Shown here piece after piece: positions 7,801 to 14,993 of a stretch of DNA of 64,000 nt. Position 1 is the first letter of the stretch. Every line of letters starts with the position of its first letter. The notes beneath the pieces were generated by a model, which was given only the letters and a program-made list of their open reading frames with translations, was not told where the DNA came from and did not search any database. Where the stretch lies: contig QFPO01000016.1 in NCBI GenBank assembly GCA_003241385.1, positions 1 to 64,000 of the forward strand. The letters are read 5' to 3'. The translations under genes and the position numbers were made by a program. The DNA comes from Rhodanobacter denitrificans. Lineage in GTDB: Bacteria > Pseudomonadota > Gammaproteobacteria > Xanthomonadales > Rhodanobacteraceae.

Positions 7801-8120
7801 GCCCGAGTGGTGGAATTGGTAGACGCAGAGGACTCAGACCAATTTGAGCCCTCGGGGGGAAACCCCTGAGGTGAAGCCCGTCAAACTCGGCGGAGGCCCT
7901 GGACGCGACGCGTCCGCGCTGGTGCCGAGCCAAGCCCCGCCGCCGGCCACGGTGCGGGGAAGGTGTAGAGAGCAGACGGCGGGCACCTAAGGCTGCAAGG
8001 CTAAGGTGAAGGCGTGCTCCAGACCACGAACGATGCCTACGGCATCGGCGGCGAAAGCCGAAGTGGGAAGAAAATCCTCCGCCGCAAGGCTTGTCGGTTC
8101 GAGTCCGACCTCGGGCACCA
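7801..8120 (+). tRNA. tRNA-Leu(CAA) interrupted by a group I intron
   Basis: The exons are 7801-7835 and 8071-8120 and give an 85-nt class II tRNA. GCCCGAG (7801-7807) pairs perfectly with CTCGGGC (8110-8116), followed by A and an encoded CCA (8118-8120). GAGGA (7828-7832) pairs with TCCTC (8075-8079) to make the anticodon stem. Joining C7835 to A8071 gives the loop CUCAAAA with anticodon CAA, and a long variable arm (CCGCCGCAAGGCTTG) follows. The spliced sequence closely resembles E. coli leuX tRNA around the anticodon arm (recalled). Reading the unspliced 5' part alone would suggest CAG, but the loop then does not close correctly. A strong intrinsic terminator follows at 8128. Confidence 0.9.
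7836..8070 (+). ncRNA. Group I intron (IC3-like), self-splicing candidate
   Basis: This 235-nt insert lies between anticodon positions 34 and 35. Group I features that can be read directly are: GAG (7846-7848) pairing with exon CTC (7833-7835) to form P1; TTT (7843-7845) able to pair with exon AAA (8071-8073) to form P10; a P2 hairpin near 7850-7871; TCAAACTCGGCG (7881-7892) with GCCGAGCCAAGC (7924-7935) as the P3-P4-P6 core; GAAGGTGTAGAGAG...AGACGG (about 7959-7978), matching the P7 guanosine site; and a terminal G at 8070. The core closely resembles the Azoarcus tRNA-Ile intron as I recall it. There is no room for a homing endonuclease. Confidence 0.88.
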
Positions 8121-8127
8121 TCTCTGG

Positions 8128-8157
8128 AACGCTCCGCTTGTGCGGGGCGTTTTTTTT
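8128..8157 (+). terminator. Rho-independent terminator of tRNA-Leu
   Basis: AACGCTCCGC (8128-8137) pairs with GCGGGGCGTT (8142-8151), with one G-U pair, around TTGT. A run of eight T follows from 8150 to 8157. It begins 8 nt after the CCA end. Confidence 0.9.
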
Positions 8158-8223
8158 GTTCTGGTTCGGTGTGCGGGATTGCGCGGTTTCGATTCTTGTT
8201 CGGTGTCGGCTTTCGGCTTCGGG

Positions 8224-8542
8224 CGATCTGAGGCACGTGAGTTTCGATGTCGATGCTGGTCTTGACCTGACCTTTCGAGGCTTCGATCGTCTAGAACTCT
8301 CAAGAAAAAAGATTGAGAGTAAGAGCTTCCGCTCGCTGCGCGAACGGGTGACTTTTTTCTTGGAAAAAGTCACCAAAACCGCCTGCGCTGACGCGAGCCC
8401 ACGCGGCTGCGCCGCGCCGGTCCCCTGCGCTTCTCGGTCGCCCAGGCACGCTGCCCCAACTCGCTGTCGCTCAGACACGGGGCAGCTCTTCGGCCTGGGC
8501 GACCTGCGATGCTCGGCTCGCTTTAGGCGCACCAACGGCCAA
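8224..8542 (-). repeat. Interspersed repeat copy A (inverted relative to copy B at 39495)
   Basis: Read on the minus strand, this 319-bp stretch matches 39495-39862 over most of its length. Shared blocks include the CCGTTGGTGCG start, GCGAGCCGAGCATC, GAAGAGCTGCCCCGT, TCAGCGCAGGCGGTT, AGCTCTT, GACGATCGAAG, CTCGAAAGGTC and ATCGACATCGA, then ACGTGCCTCAGAT at the end. A hairpin GGTGACTTTTTTC / GAAAAAGTCACC sits inside (8347-8372). It carries no gene and lies between the tRNA-Leu terminator and fabV. Confidence 0.75.
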
Positions 8543-8566
8543 GAGCAAGGGCAACAGCAAGAGCCA

Positions 8567-8606
8567 CAGCTACAGCTACAGCTACAGCTACAGCTACAGC
8601 TACAGC
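8567..8606 (+). repeat. Hexanucleotide microsatellite (CAGCTA)
   Basis: Six and two-thirds tandem copies of CAGCTA occupy 8567-8606. They are followed by GAGCAG-type repeats to about 8640 and four copies of CGAGGT at 8661-8684. The block lies in the 753-bp gap between tRNA-Leu and fabV, and I see no gene in it. Confidence 0.9.
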
Positions 8607-8812
8607 GAGAGCAGGAGCAGGAGCAGGAGCACGAGCAGTAGCGGGGGCGTGTGGCGCGGACGAGGTCGAGGTCGAGGTCGAGGTCGGGCAGAGGTCAATT
8701 CTTGCGGGTGTGAAACAACTTTTTGCGCCGGATGCGCCTGGGCGTCGTGCTGGTTGTTCCGTACCGTCGCGCATCGACGCGTGGTGCGCGCCCGCGAGCG
8801 GCGGTGCGTGGC

Positions 8813-8818
8813 TACAAT
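8813..8818 (+). promoter_or_regulatory. -10 element upstream of fabV
   Basis: TACAAT at 8813-8818 is a good -10 box, 56 bp before the GTG start of fabV. No -35 hexamer resembling the consensus is present at the expected spacing. Confidence 0.4.
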
Positions 8819-8873
8819 GCCCGCCTCCGCGCGCCGGACCGGCTGCGCCTTTCCATCGACATCCGAGGTTCCC

Positions 8874-10091
8874 GTGGTCATACACCCCCGAATTCGCGGC
8901 TTCATCTGCACGACGACCCATCCGGAAGGCTGCGCCAGGAACGTCCTGGAGCAGATCCGCGCGGTGCAGGCCGCCGGTCCGCACGAGGGCGGTCCCAAGC
9001 GCGTGCTGGTGATCGGCGCGTCGACCGGCTACGGCCTGGCCGCGCGCATCACCGCCGCGTTCGGCTACGGCGCCGCGACGCTGGGCGTGTTCTTCGAGAA
9101 GCCGGGCGCCGAGAAGAAGCCCGGGACGGCCGGCTGGTACAACTCCGCCGCGTTCGATCGCTACGCCAAGGAAGCGGGCCTGTTCAGCCGCGCGATCAAC
9201 GGCGATGCGTATTCCGACGAGGTGCGCGATCAGGCGATCGAGATCATCCGCAACGAGATGGGCGGCCCGATCGACCTGGTCGTCTATTCGCTGGCCTCGC
9301 CGGTGCGTCGCCTGCCCGACACCGGCGAGATCAAACGCTCATCGCTGAAGCCGATCGGCGCGAGCTACCGCACGACCGCGGTCGACACCAATCGCGACCA
9401 GATCATCGAGACCGAGGTCGAGCCGGCGACGCCCGAGGAGGTCGCCGACACGATCCGCGTGATGGGCGGCGAGGACTGGGAACTGTGGATCGACGCGCTC
9501 GCGCGCGCCGGCGTGCTCGCGCCCGACGCCAAATCGGTCGCCTTCAGCTACATCGGCACCGAGATCACCTGGCCGATCTACTGGCACGGTGCGCTCGGCA
9601 AGGCCAAGGAGGATCTCGACCGCGCCGCGCATGCGATCGACGCGCGGCTCGGCGCCGGCGGCGGCCAGGCCAACGTCGCGGTGCTGAAGTCGGTCGTGAC
9701 CCAGGCCAGCGCGGCGATCCCGGTCATGCCGCTGTACATCGCGCTGGTGTTCCGCCTGATGAAGGACCGCGGCCTGCACGAGGAGCCGATCGACCAGGCC
9801 GAGCGCCTGTTTCGCGAGCACCTCTACGCGACGCAGCCGCCGCCGCTGGACGAGGCCGGCCGCATGCGCCTGGACGATCTCGAACTGCGCGAGGACGTGC
9901 AGCGCGCCTGCCGCGAACTGTGGCCGCAGGTGACGACCGAGAACCTGTTCGAGCTGACCGACTACGCGGCCTACAAGCAGGCATTCCTGAAGCTGTTCGG
10001 CTTCGGCCGCGACGACGTCGACTACGACGCCGACGTCGATCCGCGCGTCGATTTCGACGTCATCGACACCACGCGCGCGACCGCCGATTGA
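8874..10091 (+). CDS. fabV: Trans-2-enoyl-ACP/CoA reductase FabV
   Basis: A 405-aa NAD(P)H-dependent enoyl reductase that saturates the enoyl group in the last step of fatty-acid elongation. FabV enzymes are naturally insensitive to triclosan. The N-terminus HPRIRGFICTTTHPEGC is the family signature, followed by the nucleotide-binding VLVIGASTGYGLAARI (about residues 45-60). The catalytic Y-x8-K pair is visible in YWHGALGKAK. The frame is open upstream to 8649, but GTG 8874 puts the protein at the standard length and N-terminus, so I chose it. A GC-rich hairpin follows the stop. Confidence 0.93.
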   Translation: MVIHPRIRGFICTTTHPEGCARNVLEQIRAVQAAGPHEGGPKRVLVIGASTGYGLAARITAAFGYGAATLGVFFEKPGAEKKPGTAGWYNSAAFDRYAKEAGLFSRAINGDAYSDEVRDQAIEIIRNEMGGPIDLVVYSLASPVRRLPDTGEIKRSSLKPIGASYRTTAVDTNRDQIIETEVEPATPEEVADTIRVMGGEDWELWIDALARAGVLAPDAKSVAFSYIGTEITWPIYWHGALGKAKEDLDRAAHAIDARLGAGGGQANVAVLKSVVTQASAAIPVMPLYIALVFRLMKDRGLHEEPIDQAERLFREHLYATQPPPLDEAGRMRLDDLELREDVQRACRELWPQVTTENLFELTDYAAYKQAFLKLFGFGRDDVDYDADVDPRVDFDVIDTTRATAD

Positions 10092-10100
10092 ACGGCACCC

Positions 10101-10139
10101 GACCCGCGCGCGACGGCCGACGCCGTCCGCGCGCGGGTC
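10101..10139 (+). terminator. GC-rich hairpin after fabV, no U-tract
   Basis: GACCCGCGCGCGACGG (10101-10116) pairs with CCGTCCGCGCGCGGGTC (10123-10139) with one bulged base, around a 6-nt loop. It begins 9 nt after the fabV stop. No run of T follows, so termination here may depend on Rho, or the hairpin may protect the 3' end. The rest of 10140-10397 holds no gene; a TATCTT -10-like hexamer occurs near 10283. Confidence 0.5.
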
Positions 10140-10397
10140 GCTGCGGCGCACGAATCGTGTCGCTGCACGCATTCGCGGCGCTGCGGCGATGTCGGCGTCG
10201 TACCGGCGCACCAATCGCTGCGGCGCAGCGGTGAACGCAGGCCGTACGTGACGATTCGTGCGGGAGTCGCCGCAAACTTTCATGCTATCTTTCGGACGCC
10301 GGCCGGGGGCCGGCCGCGACCTCGCAAGGACGGCCCGACGGTCTTCTTGGCGACATTCTCTCGACCGCTCCTCCCGGGATCTTGACATGGCGTGCGC

Positions 10398-11102
10398 ATG
10401 ATCGAGTTCGGACACAGCACCCACGTCGGCTTGCGCCGGGAACACAACGAAGACACCTACTACGCCGATGCCGATCTCGGCCTGTGGCTGGTAGCCGACG
10501 GCATGGGTGGGCACGAGCACGGCGAAGTCGCCAGTTCGATCGCGCGCGACACGCTCGTGCAGCAGATCGGCCAGGGTACGCCGCTGGTACGCGCGATCCA
10601 GATCGCCGACGAGGAGATCATCCGCCACTCGACGCGCCGCTCCGAGGCGCTGCCGATGGGCACGACCGTGGCGGTGCTGCGGCTCGGCGGCGAGACCGAC
10701 TACGAGGTGGCCTGGGTCGGCGACAGCCGCGTCTACCTCTGGAGCCAGAGTCTGCGCCAGGTCTCGCAGGACCACTCCTACGTGCAGGAGCTGATCGACC
10801 AGGGCGCGATCACCAGCGAGCAGGCGCGCCGCCATCCGCACCGCAATGTCGTCACGCAGGCGCTCGGTGTGACCGACCCGCAGTCGCTGCGCGTCGAATC
10901 GGTGCGCGGCCGGCTCGATCCCGGCATGCAGTTGCTGCTGTGCAGCGACGGCCTGACCGAGGAAGTCGACGATACGCAGATCGCCGCGATCCTCGCACGC
11001 ACCGATCTGTCGGCGCAGGAATGCGTCGACCATCTGATCCTCGCCGCGCTCGAAGGCGGCGGCTCGGACAACGTCACGGTGATCCTGGTCCGGCGCCGCT
11101 GA
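10398..11102 (+). CDS. PP2C-family serine/threonine phosphatase
   Basis: A 234-aa metal-dependent protein phosphatase (PPM/PP2C), close in length to the small bacterial Stp/PrpC enzymes that reverse Ser/Thr kinase signalling. The metal and catalytic motifs are complete: REHNEDTYY, VADGMGGHEHGE, GTTVAVL, WVGDSRVYL, CSDGLTEEV and GGSDNVTVILV. The ATG at 10398 was preferred; a GTG at 10392 in the same frame would add two residues, and neither has a clear ribosome-binding site. The gene is convergent with the arginine operon, whose last stop is 5 bp away. It could serve the transmembrane kinase at 29680, but they are not adjacent. Confidence 0.93.
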   Translation: MIEFGHSTHVGLRREHNEDTYYADADLGLWLVADGMGGHEHGEVASSIARDTLVQQIGQGTPLVRAIQIADEEIIRHSTRRSEALPMGTTVAVLRLGGETDYEVAWVGDSRVYLWSQSLRQVSQDHSYVQELIDQGAITSEQARRHPHRNVVTQALGVTDPQSLRVESVRGRLDPGMQLLLCSDGLTEEVDDTQIAAILARTDLSAQECVDHLILAALEGGGSDNVTVILVRRR

Positions 11103-11107
11103 GGCGT

Positions 11108-12109
11108 TCAGCGCGGCAGCCAGCGATGCCAGCCGTCGGCGTCGAACACGATCCAGCGCCGACCCAGCCGTTCGATCTTCGCGTACAGCGGGCCGCTTGC
11201 GGCACCTGGCTGCAGCGTCAGCGTCCGCGCCTCGATCGTCAGCCGCCAGCCGAACGGCAGGGCCGAATCGATATCCGCCGGGCGATGCGCCGACAGATCC
11301 AGACGCCACCGCTCGACCGCAGCGCCCTCGCCTTCGGCGACGATCAGCAGCGCGTGCCGACCGAGCCGACGCCGATGCGGCGCAAATGGCAGCGTCAGCG
11401 GCCCTGACGATCCCTGCGTCGCCTGGCTCGTGTAGCGCTCCACCGCCGCGGCCATGCGCTCGAGCCGCCCGCGGCTCAGCGCGAGCTGGGTCCGGTAGGC
11501 GGCCAGCGCCTCGCGCTTGCGGCGCAGCGCGTGCGCGTCGAGCGCGAGCGCGAGGTCGGCCGCGTCGATCGCGCCGTGCACGACCGCGGCCAGACGCTGT
11601 GCCGGCGCCGGTCGGCCGCTGCGCCGGCCGATCCGGTCGAGCGCCACCGCCACCGCGCTGTGATCGGGATGGCGGTCGGCCCGCGACGGCCCGGCGATCC
11701 AGGTCGGGTCGAATGCCTCGATCACCGTCTGCAGCGTGCGCTCGAGCGCGTCGCCGCTCGCCAGCAGGGCGGTCAGGCCCTGATCGGGCAGACCGAGGAA
11801 CTGCGTCGCCTCGGCCGCGACGCCGAGCGTCGCCAGCGCGATACGCGCTTCGTCGCGGCGGCGCGCGCCCCAGCGCCGGCGTGCGGCCGCGTCGATGCGC
11901 CAGCGCCGCTCGAGCCAGCGCTGCGGCCAGGGGTTGTCGTCGCCGTCGGTCACGAACACGACGCGCACGGCCGCGCCGGCGGCCTGCGCGGCCTGGATCA
12001 GGCCGCCCGCCGCCAGCGTCTCGTCGTCCGGATGCACCGCGACGACCAGCACGCGGTCGCCGGCCGCGAAAGCCGGCGCACCGCCTGCGTTCGCGATCGC
12101 CGAGGTCAC
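11108..12109 (-). CDS. PIG-L/LmbE family deacetylase
   Basis: A 333-aa PIG-L-type zinc deacetylase, a family that removes N-acetyl groups from sugars and thiol conjugates. The family motif VVAVHPDDETLAAGG (about residues 22-36) contains the AHPDDE-type zinc site, here VHPDDE. The HPDH motif near the middle (DRHPDHSAVA) supplies a further ligand. The C-terminal 100 residues are basic and not assigned. The GTG at 12109 lies 4 bp after the argH stop, so it is the last gene of the arginine operon. Its substrate and its link to arginine are unknown. Confidence 0.85.
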   Translation of the reverse strand: MTSAIANAGGAPAFAAGDRVLVVAVHPDDETLAAGGLIQAAQAAGAAVRVVFVTDGDDNPWPQRWLERRWRIDAAARRRWGARRRDEARIALATLGVAAEATQFLGLPDQGLTALLASGDALERTLQTVIEAFDPTWIAGPSRADRHPDHSAVAVALDRIGRRSGRPAPAQRLAAVVHGAIDAADLALALDAHALRRKREALAAYRTQLALSRGRLERMAAAVERYTSQATQGSSGPLTLPFAPHRRRLGRHALLIVAEGEGAAVERWRLDLSAHRPADIDSALPFGWRLTIEARTLTLQPGAASGPLYAKIERLGRRWIVFDADGWHRWLPR

Positions 12110-12113
12110 GGCC

Positions 12114-13400
12114 TCAGCCGAGCGCGGCCAGCCGCTCGTGCAGCAGGTCCAGACGCAGATCGGCCGCCGCACCCGGCGACACGCGCGCGGCCAGGCTGGC
12201 CTCGGGCGTGCGCGCCGGATCGCCGGCAGCCGCTGCGGCGGCCCGATACGCGTCACGGAACGGCACGCCGGCTGCGGCCTGCTCGATCGCGACGTCGGTC
12301 GCGTACATCGCCGGCTCGATCGCCGCGCGCATCGCCGCCGCGTTCCACTCGAACCGCGCCAGCAGATCCGGCAGCAGGTTCAGCGCGCCGAGCCCGCGCG
12401 AGAAGCCGTGGAACAGCGAGCCCTTGCTGAACTGCAGGTCGCGCTGGTAGCCCGACGGCAGCGACAGCAGCTGCTCGATCTCGGTGCGTGCGGCGGCCAC
12501 GGCCGCGTAGCTCGCGCGCATTAGCTCGACGACGTCGGGATTGCGCTTGTTCGGCATGATCGAGCTGCCGGTCGTGTACTCGCCCGGCAGCGTGACGAAG
12601 CCGAACTCCGCACTCGTGAACAGCGACAGGTCCCAGGCCAGGCGGCGCAGGTCGAGCACGGCCGCGCCGAGCGCGTCGAGTGCGGCGATCTCGTACTTGC
12701 CGCGCGAGAGCTGCGCATAGATCGGCGAGACCTGCAGCCGCGCGAAGCCGAGCACGCGCGTCGTCAGTTCGCGGTCGAGCGGCAGGTTGACGCCGTAGCC
12801 GGCGGCGGTGCCGAGCGGATTGGCGTCGATCCAGGCCAGCGTCTGGCGCGCGCGCTCGGCGTCGTCGATGAAGGCCTCGGCGAAGCCGGCGAACCACATC
12901 GCGGTCGAGGACACGACCGCGCGCTGGATGTGCGTATAGCCCGGCAGCGGCAGCGCCTCGGCGGCGGCGCGGCGCAGGCAGACCTCGGCCGCCTCGCGGC
13001 AGGTCGCCGCGAGCTCGCCGAGGCGCTGCTTGAGCCACAGCCGCGTCGCGACCAGGATCTGGTCGTTGCGGCTGCGGCCGGTGTGGACGCGCCGGCCGGC
13101 GTCGCCGAGCCGCTCGGTCAGGCGCGCCTCGATCGCCGAGTGGCCGTCCTCATAGCGCTCGTCGAGCACGAAGTCGCCGGTGTGGAAATCGGCCGCGAGC
13201 GTGTCGAGCTCGCGCAGCAGGGCCCCGCTCTCCTCGGCCGAGACGACGCCGATCGAGGCCAGGCCTTCCACGTGCGCCTTGCTGGCCGCGATGTCCTGCA
13301 GGAAGAACTCGCGGTCGAGCACGACGTCGTCGCCGGCGAGGAAGCGCATGATGCGCTCGTCGGTACGCGTGCCGGCCTTCTGCCACAACAAATCGCTCAT
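12114..13400 (-). CDS. argH: Argininosuccinate lyase
   Basis: A 428-aa fumarase/aspartase-superfamily lyase that splits argininosuccinate into arginine and fumarate, the last step of the pathway. The signature loop GSSIMPNKRNPDV (about residues 275-287) holds the catalytic Ser. HTGRSRNDQ near residue 110 and GYTHIQRAV near residue 153 are also standard. The start at 13400 (MSDLLWQKAG) gives a usual N-terminus, though the protein is a little shorter than the roughly 460 aa of E. coli ArgH, as is common in xanthomonads. It is the ninth gene of the operon. Confidence 0.95.
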   Translation of the reverse strand: MSDLLWQKAGTRTDERIMRFLAGDDVVLDREFFLQDIAASKAHVEGLASIGVVSAEESGALLRELDTLAADFHTGDFVLDERYEDGHSAIEARLTERLGDAGRRVHTGRSRNDQILVATRLWLKQRLGELAATCREAAEVCLRRAAAEALPLPGYTHIQRAVVSSTAMWFAGFAEAFIDDAERARQTLAWIDANPLGTAAGYGVNLPLDRELTTRVLGFARLQVSPIYAQLSRGKYEIAALDALGAAVLDLRRLAWDLSLFTSAEFGFVTLPGEYTTGSSIMPNKRNPDVVELMRASYAAVAAARTEIEQLLSLPSGYQRDLQFSKGSLFHGFSRGLGALNLLPDLLARFEWNAAAMRAAIEPAMYATDVAIEQAAAGVPFRDAYRAAAAAAGDPARTPEASLAARVSPGAAADLRLDLLHERLAALG

Positions 13401-13446
13401 CGTCGACTCTCCACGGATTTCGATGGCGCCGCCGCGGCGGCGCCGT

Positions 13447-14397
13447 TCAACGCACGATGCCTTCGAACTCGTCGAGGCCGAGCGCCTGGTTGAGGTTCTG
13501 CAGTGCCTGCGTCGCGGCACCCTTGAGCAGGTTGTCGAGCGTCGCGACGACGACGACGCGGCGCCCGCCCGGCGCGACCGCGAATCCGCCGATCTCGACC
13601 TCGTGGCGATGCGCGATCGCGCTGACCCACGGCGCCTCGTCGACGACGCGCAGCAGCGGCTCGCCGGCGTAGCGTTCGGCGTAGCGCGCGCGGACCGCCT
13701 CGCGCGTCATCGGCTCGCGCAGCCACAGGTTGACCGTCATCGTGATGCCGCGAAAATGCGGTGCGACGTGCGGCATGAACTCGACCGGCACGCCGAGCTG
13801 GCGCGACACCTCGCGCTCGTGGACGTGGTCGACCAGTGCGTACGGCATCAGATTGTCGCGCAGCTTGTCCGGGTCGTTGCGGTCCGACGGCGTGGTGCCG
13901 GCGCCCGAATAGCCCGACACGCCGAAACACTGCGGCGGTCCGGCGAGCTCGTCGAGCAGCGGCGCGATCGCCAGCTGCATCGCGGTCGCATAGCAGCCCG
14001 GGTTGGCGATGCGGCGCTCGCCGCGATAGCGCGTGCGCGTCAGCTCCGGCAGGCCATAGTACCAGGCCGCGTCGAAGCGATGATCGGCCGACAGGTCGAC
14101 GATCAGCGTCTGCGGCGCCGCAGCGTCGATCGCCGCGACCAGTTCGCCGGACTTGCCGTTCGGCAGCGCCAGCACGACCGCATCGGCGCCCTTGGCGGCG
14201 ACCGCGTCGTGCTCGAGCCGCTCGTAGCGCAGTGCGCCGGTATACGCACGGACGTGATCGGCGACGCTCTGGCCGGCCAGTTCGCGCGAGGACACGAACG
14301 CCAGCTCCAGATGCGGATGGCCGGCGATCAGCGCGATCAGCTCGGCTCCGGTGTGACCGCGTGCGCCGACGATGCCGACGCTGTGGATCGAAGTCAT
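13447..14397 (-). CDS. argC: N-acetyl-gamma-glutamyl-phosphate reductase
   Basis: A 316-aa NADPH-dependent reductase that converts N-acetylglutamyl phosphate to the semialdehyde. The nucleotide-binding motif VGIVGARGHTGAELI lies at residues 7-21. The active-site Cys is in RRIANPGCYATA near residue 139. SGYSGAGT and HVAPHFRGI, typical of this enzyme, follow. It overlaps the acetyltransferase upstream by 4 nt (ATGA), so translation is coupled. The frame continues upstream to 14445, but ATG 14397 gives the standard N-terminus. Confidence 0.95.
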   Translation of the reverse strand: MTSIHSVGIVGARGHTGAELIALIAGHPHLELAFVSSRELAGQSVADHVRAYTGALRYERLEHDAVAAKGADAVVLALPNGKSGELVAAIDAAAPQTLIVDLSADHRFDAAWYYGLPELTRTRYRGERRIANPGCYATAMQLAIAPLLDELAGPPQCFGVSGYSGAGTTPSDRNDPDKLRDNLMPYALVDHVHEREVSRQLGVPVEFMPHVAPHFRGITMTVNLWLREPMTREAVRARYAERYAGEPLLRVVDEAPWVSAIAHRHEVEIGGFAVAPGGRRVVVVATLDNLLKGAATQALQNLNQALGLDEFEGIVR

Positions 14398-14990
14398 GCG
14401 GAACGCTCCAGCCGGAACTTCAGGTGGCGGCGTACCGCCGGCCATTCCGGTTCGATGATCGAGAATACGACGGTATCGCGCAGACTGCCGTCGGCCAGCG
14501 TCTGATGGCTGCGCAGCACGCCTTCCTGCCGCGCGCCGAGCCGCGCGATCGCCTCGCGCGAGCGGTGGTTGAACCAGTGCGTGCGGAACTCGACGCGCAC
14601 GCAGCGCAGCGTGTCGAACGCGTGCCGCAACAGCAGCAGCTTGGTCTCGGTATTGACGGCCGTGCGCTGCACGCGCGCCGCATACCAGGTGTAGCCGATC
14701 TCGAGCCGGCGGTGGCGGCCGTCCGCGTTGCAGATCGCGGTATGACCGACCACCGTGCCGTCGGCGCGCAGCCGCACCGCGAACGGCAGCGCCGTGCCCT
14801 GCGCCTGCTGCTCGATGAAGCCCGCGACATAGGCCGCGACCTCATCGGGCGCCGGCACGCTGGTGTACCAGAGCCGGTGCAGCTCGCCGTCGGCGGCCGC
14901 CGCCGCGAGCGCATCGGCGTGGCCGGCATGCAGCGGCTCGAGCACGACGTGCTCGCCTTCGAGCACGAGCGGCGTCAGGAACGCGTCCAT
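14394..14990 (-). CDS. GNAT family N-acetyltransferase (RimJ-like)
   Basis: A 198-aa acetyltransferase resembling the RimJ/RimL branch of GNAT enzymes. The pattern runs from a LEPLHAGHADAL start through EIGYTWYAARVQRTAVNTETKLLLLRHAF (the acetyl-CoA-binding strand and helix) to NHRSREAIARLGARQEGVLR. It sits between the NAGS/kinase gene (3-nt gap) and argC (4-nt overlap), so it is fully embedded in the arginine operon. No step of the pathway needs it, since NAGS activity lies in the neighbouring fusion protein. It may acetylate a protein N-terminus or an amine. Confidence 0.85.
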   Translation of the reverse strand: MDAFLTPLVLEGEHVVLEPLHAGHADALAAAAADGELHRLWYTSVPAPDEVAAYVAGFIEQQAQGTALPFAVRLRADGTVVGHTAICNADGRHRRLEIGYTWYAARVQRTAVNTETKLLLLRHAFDTLRCVRVEFRTHWFNHRSREAIARLGARQEGVLRSHQTLADGSLRDTVVFSIIEPEWPAVRRHLKFRLERSA

Positions 14991-14993
14991 CGC

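Noticed and set aside
7801..8120. tRNA-Leu as a disrupted or pseudogene tRNA, or as tRNA-Leu(CAG)
   Set aside because: Both exons are intact and fold together, and the insert has group I core motifs. CAG would need a splice after G7837, which leaves no valid P1 pairing or closing loop.
7987..8535. Minus-strand ORF containing GLEPTSLAAEDF
   Set aside because: That peptide is the antisense translation of the tRNA-Leu 3' exon, a well-known false annotation.
8649..8873. N-terminal extension of FabV from 8649
   Set aside because: It crosses the CGAGGT microsatellite and a -10 box and is not protein-like; GTG 8874 gives the standard FabV N-terminus.
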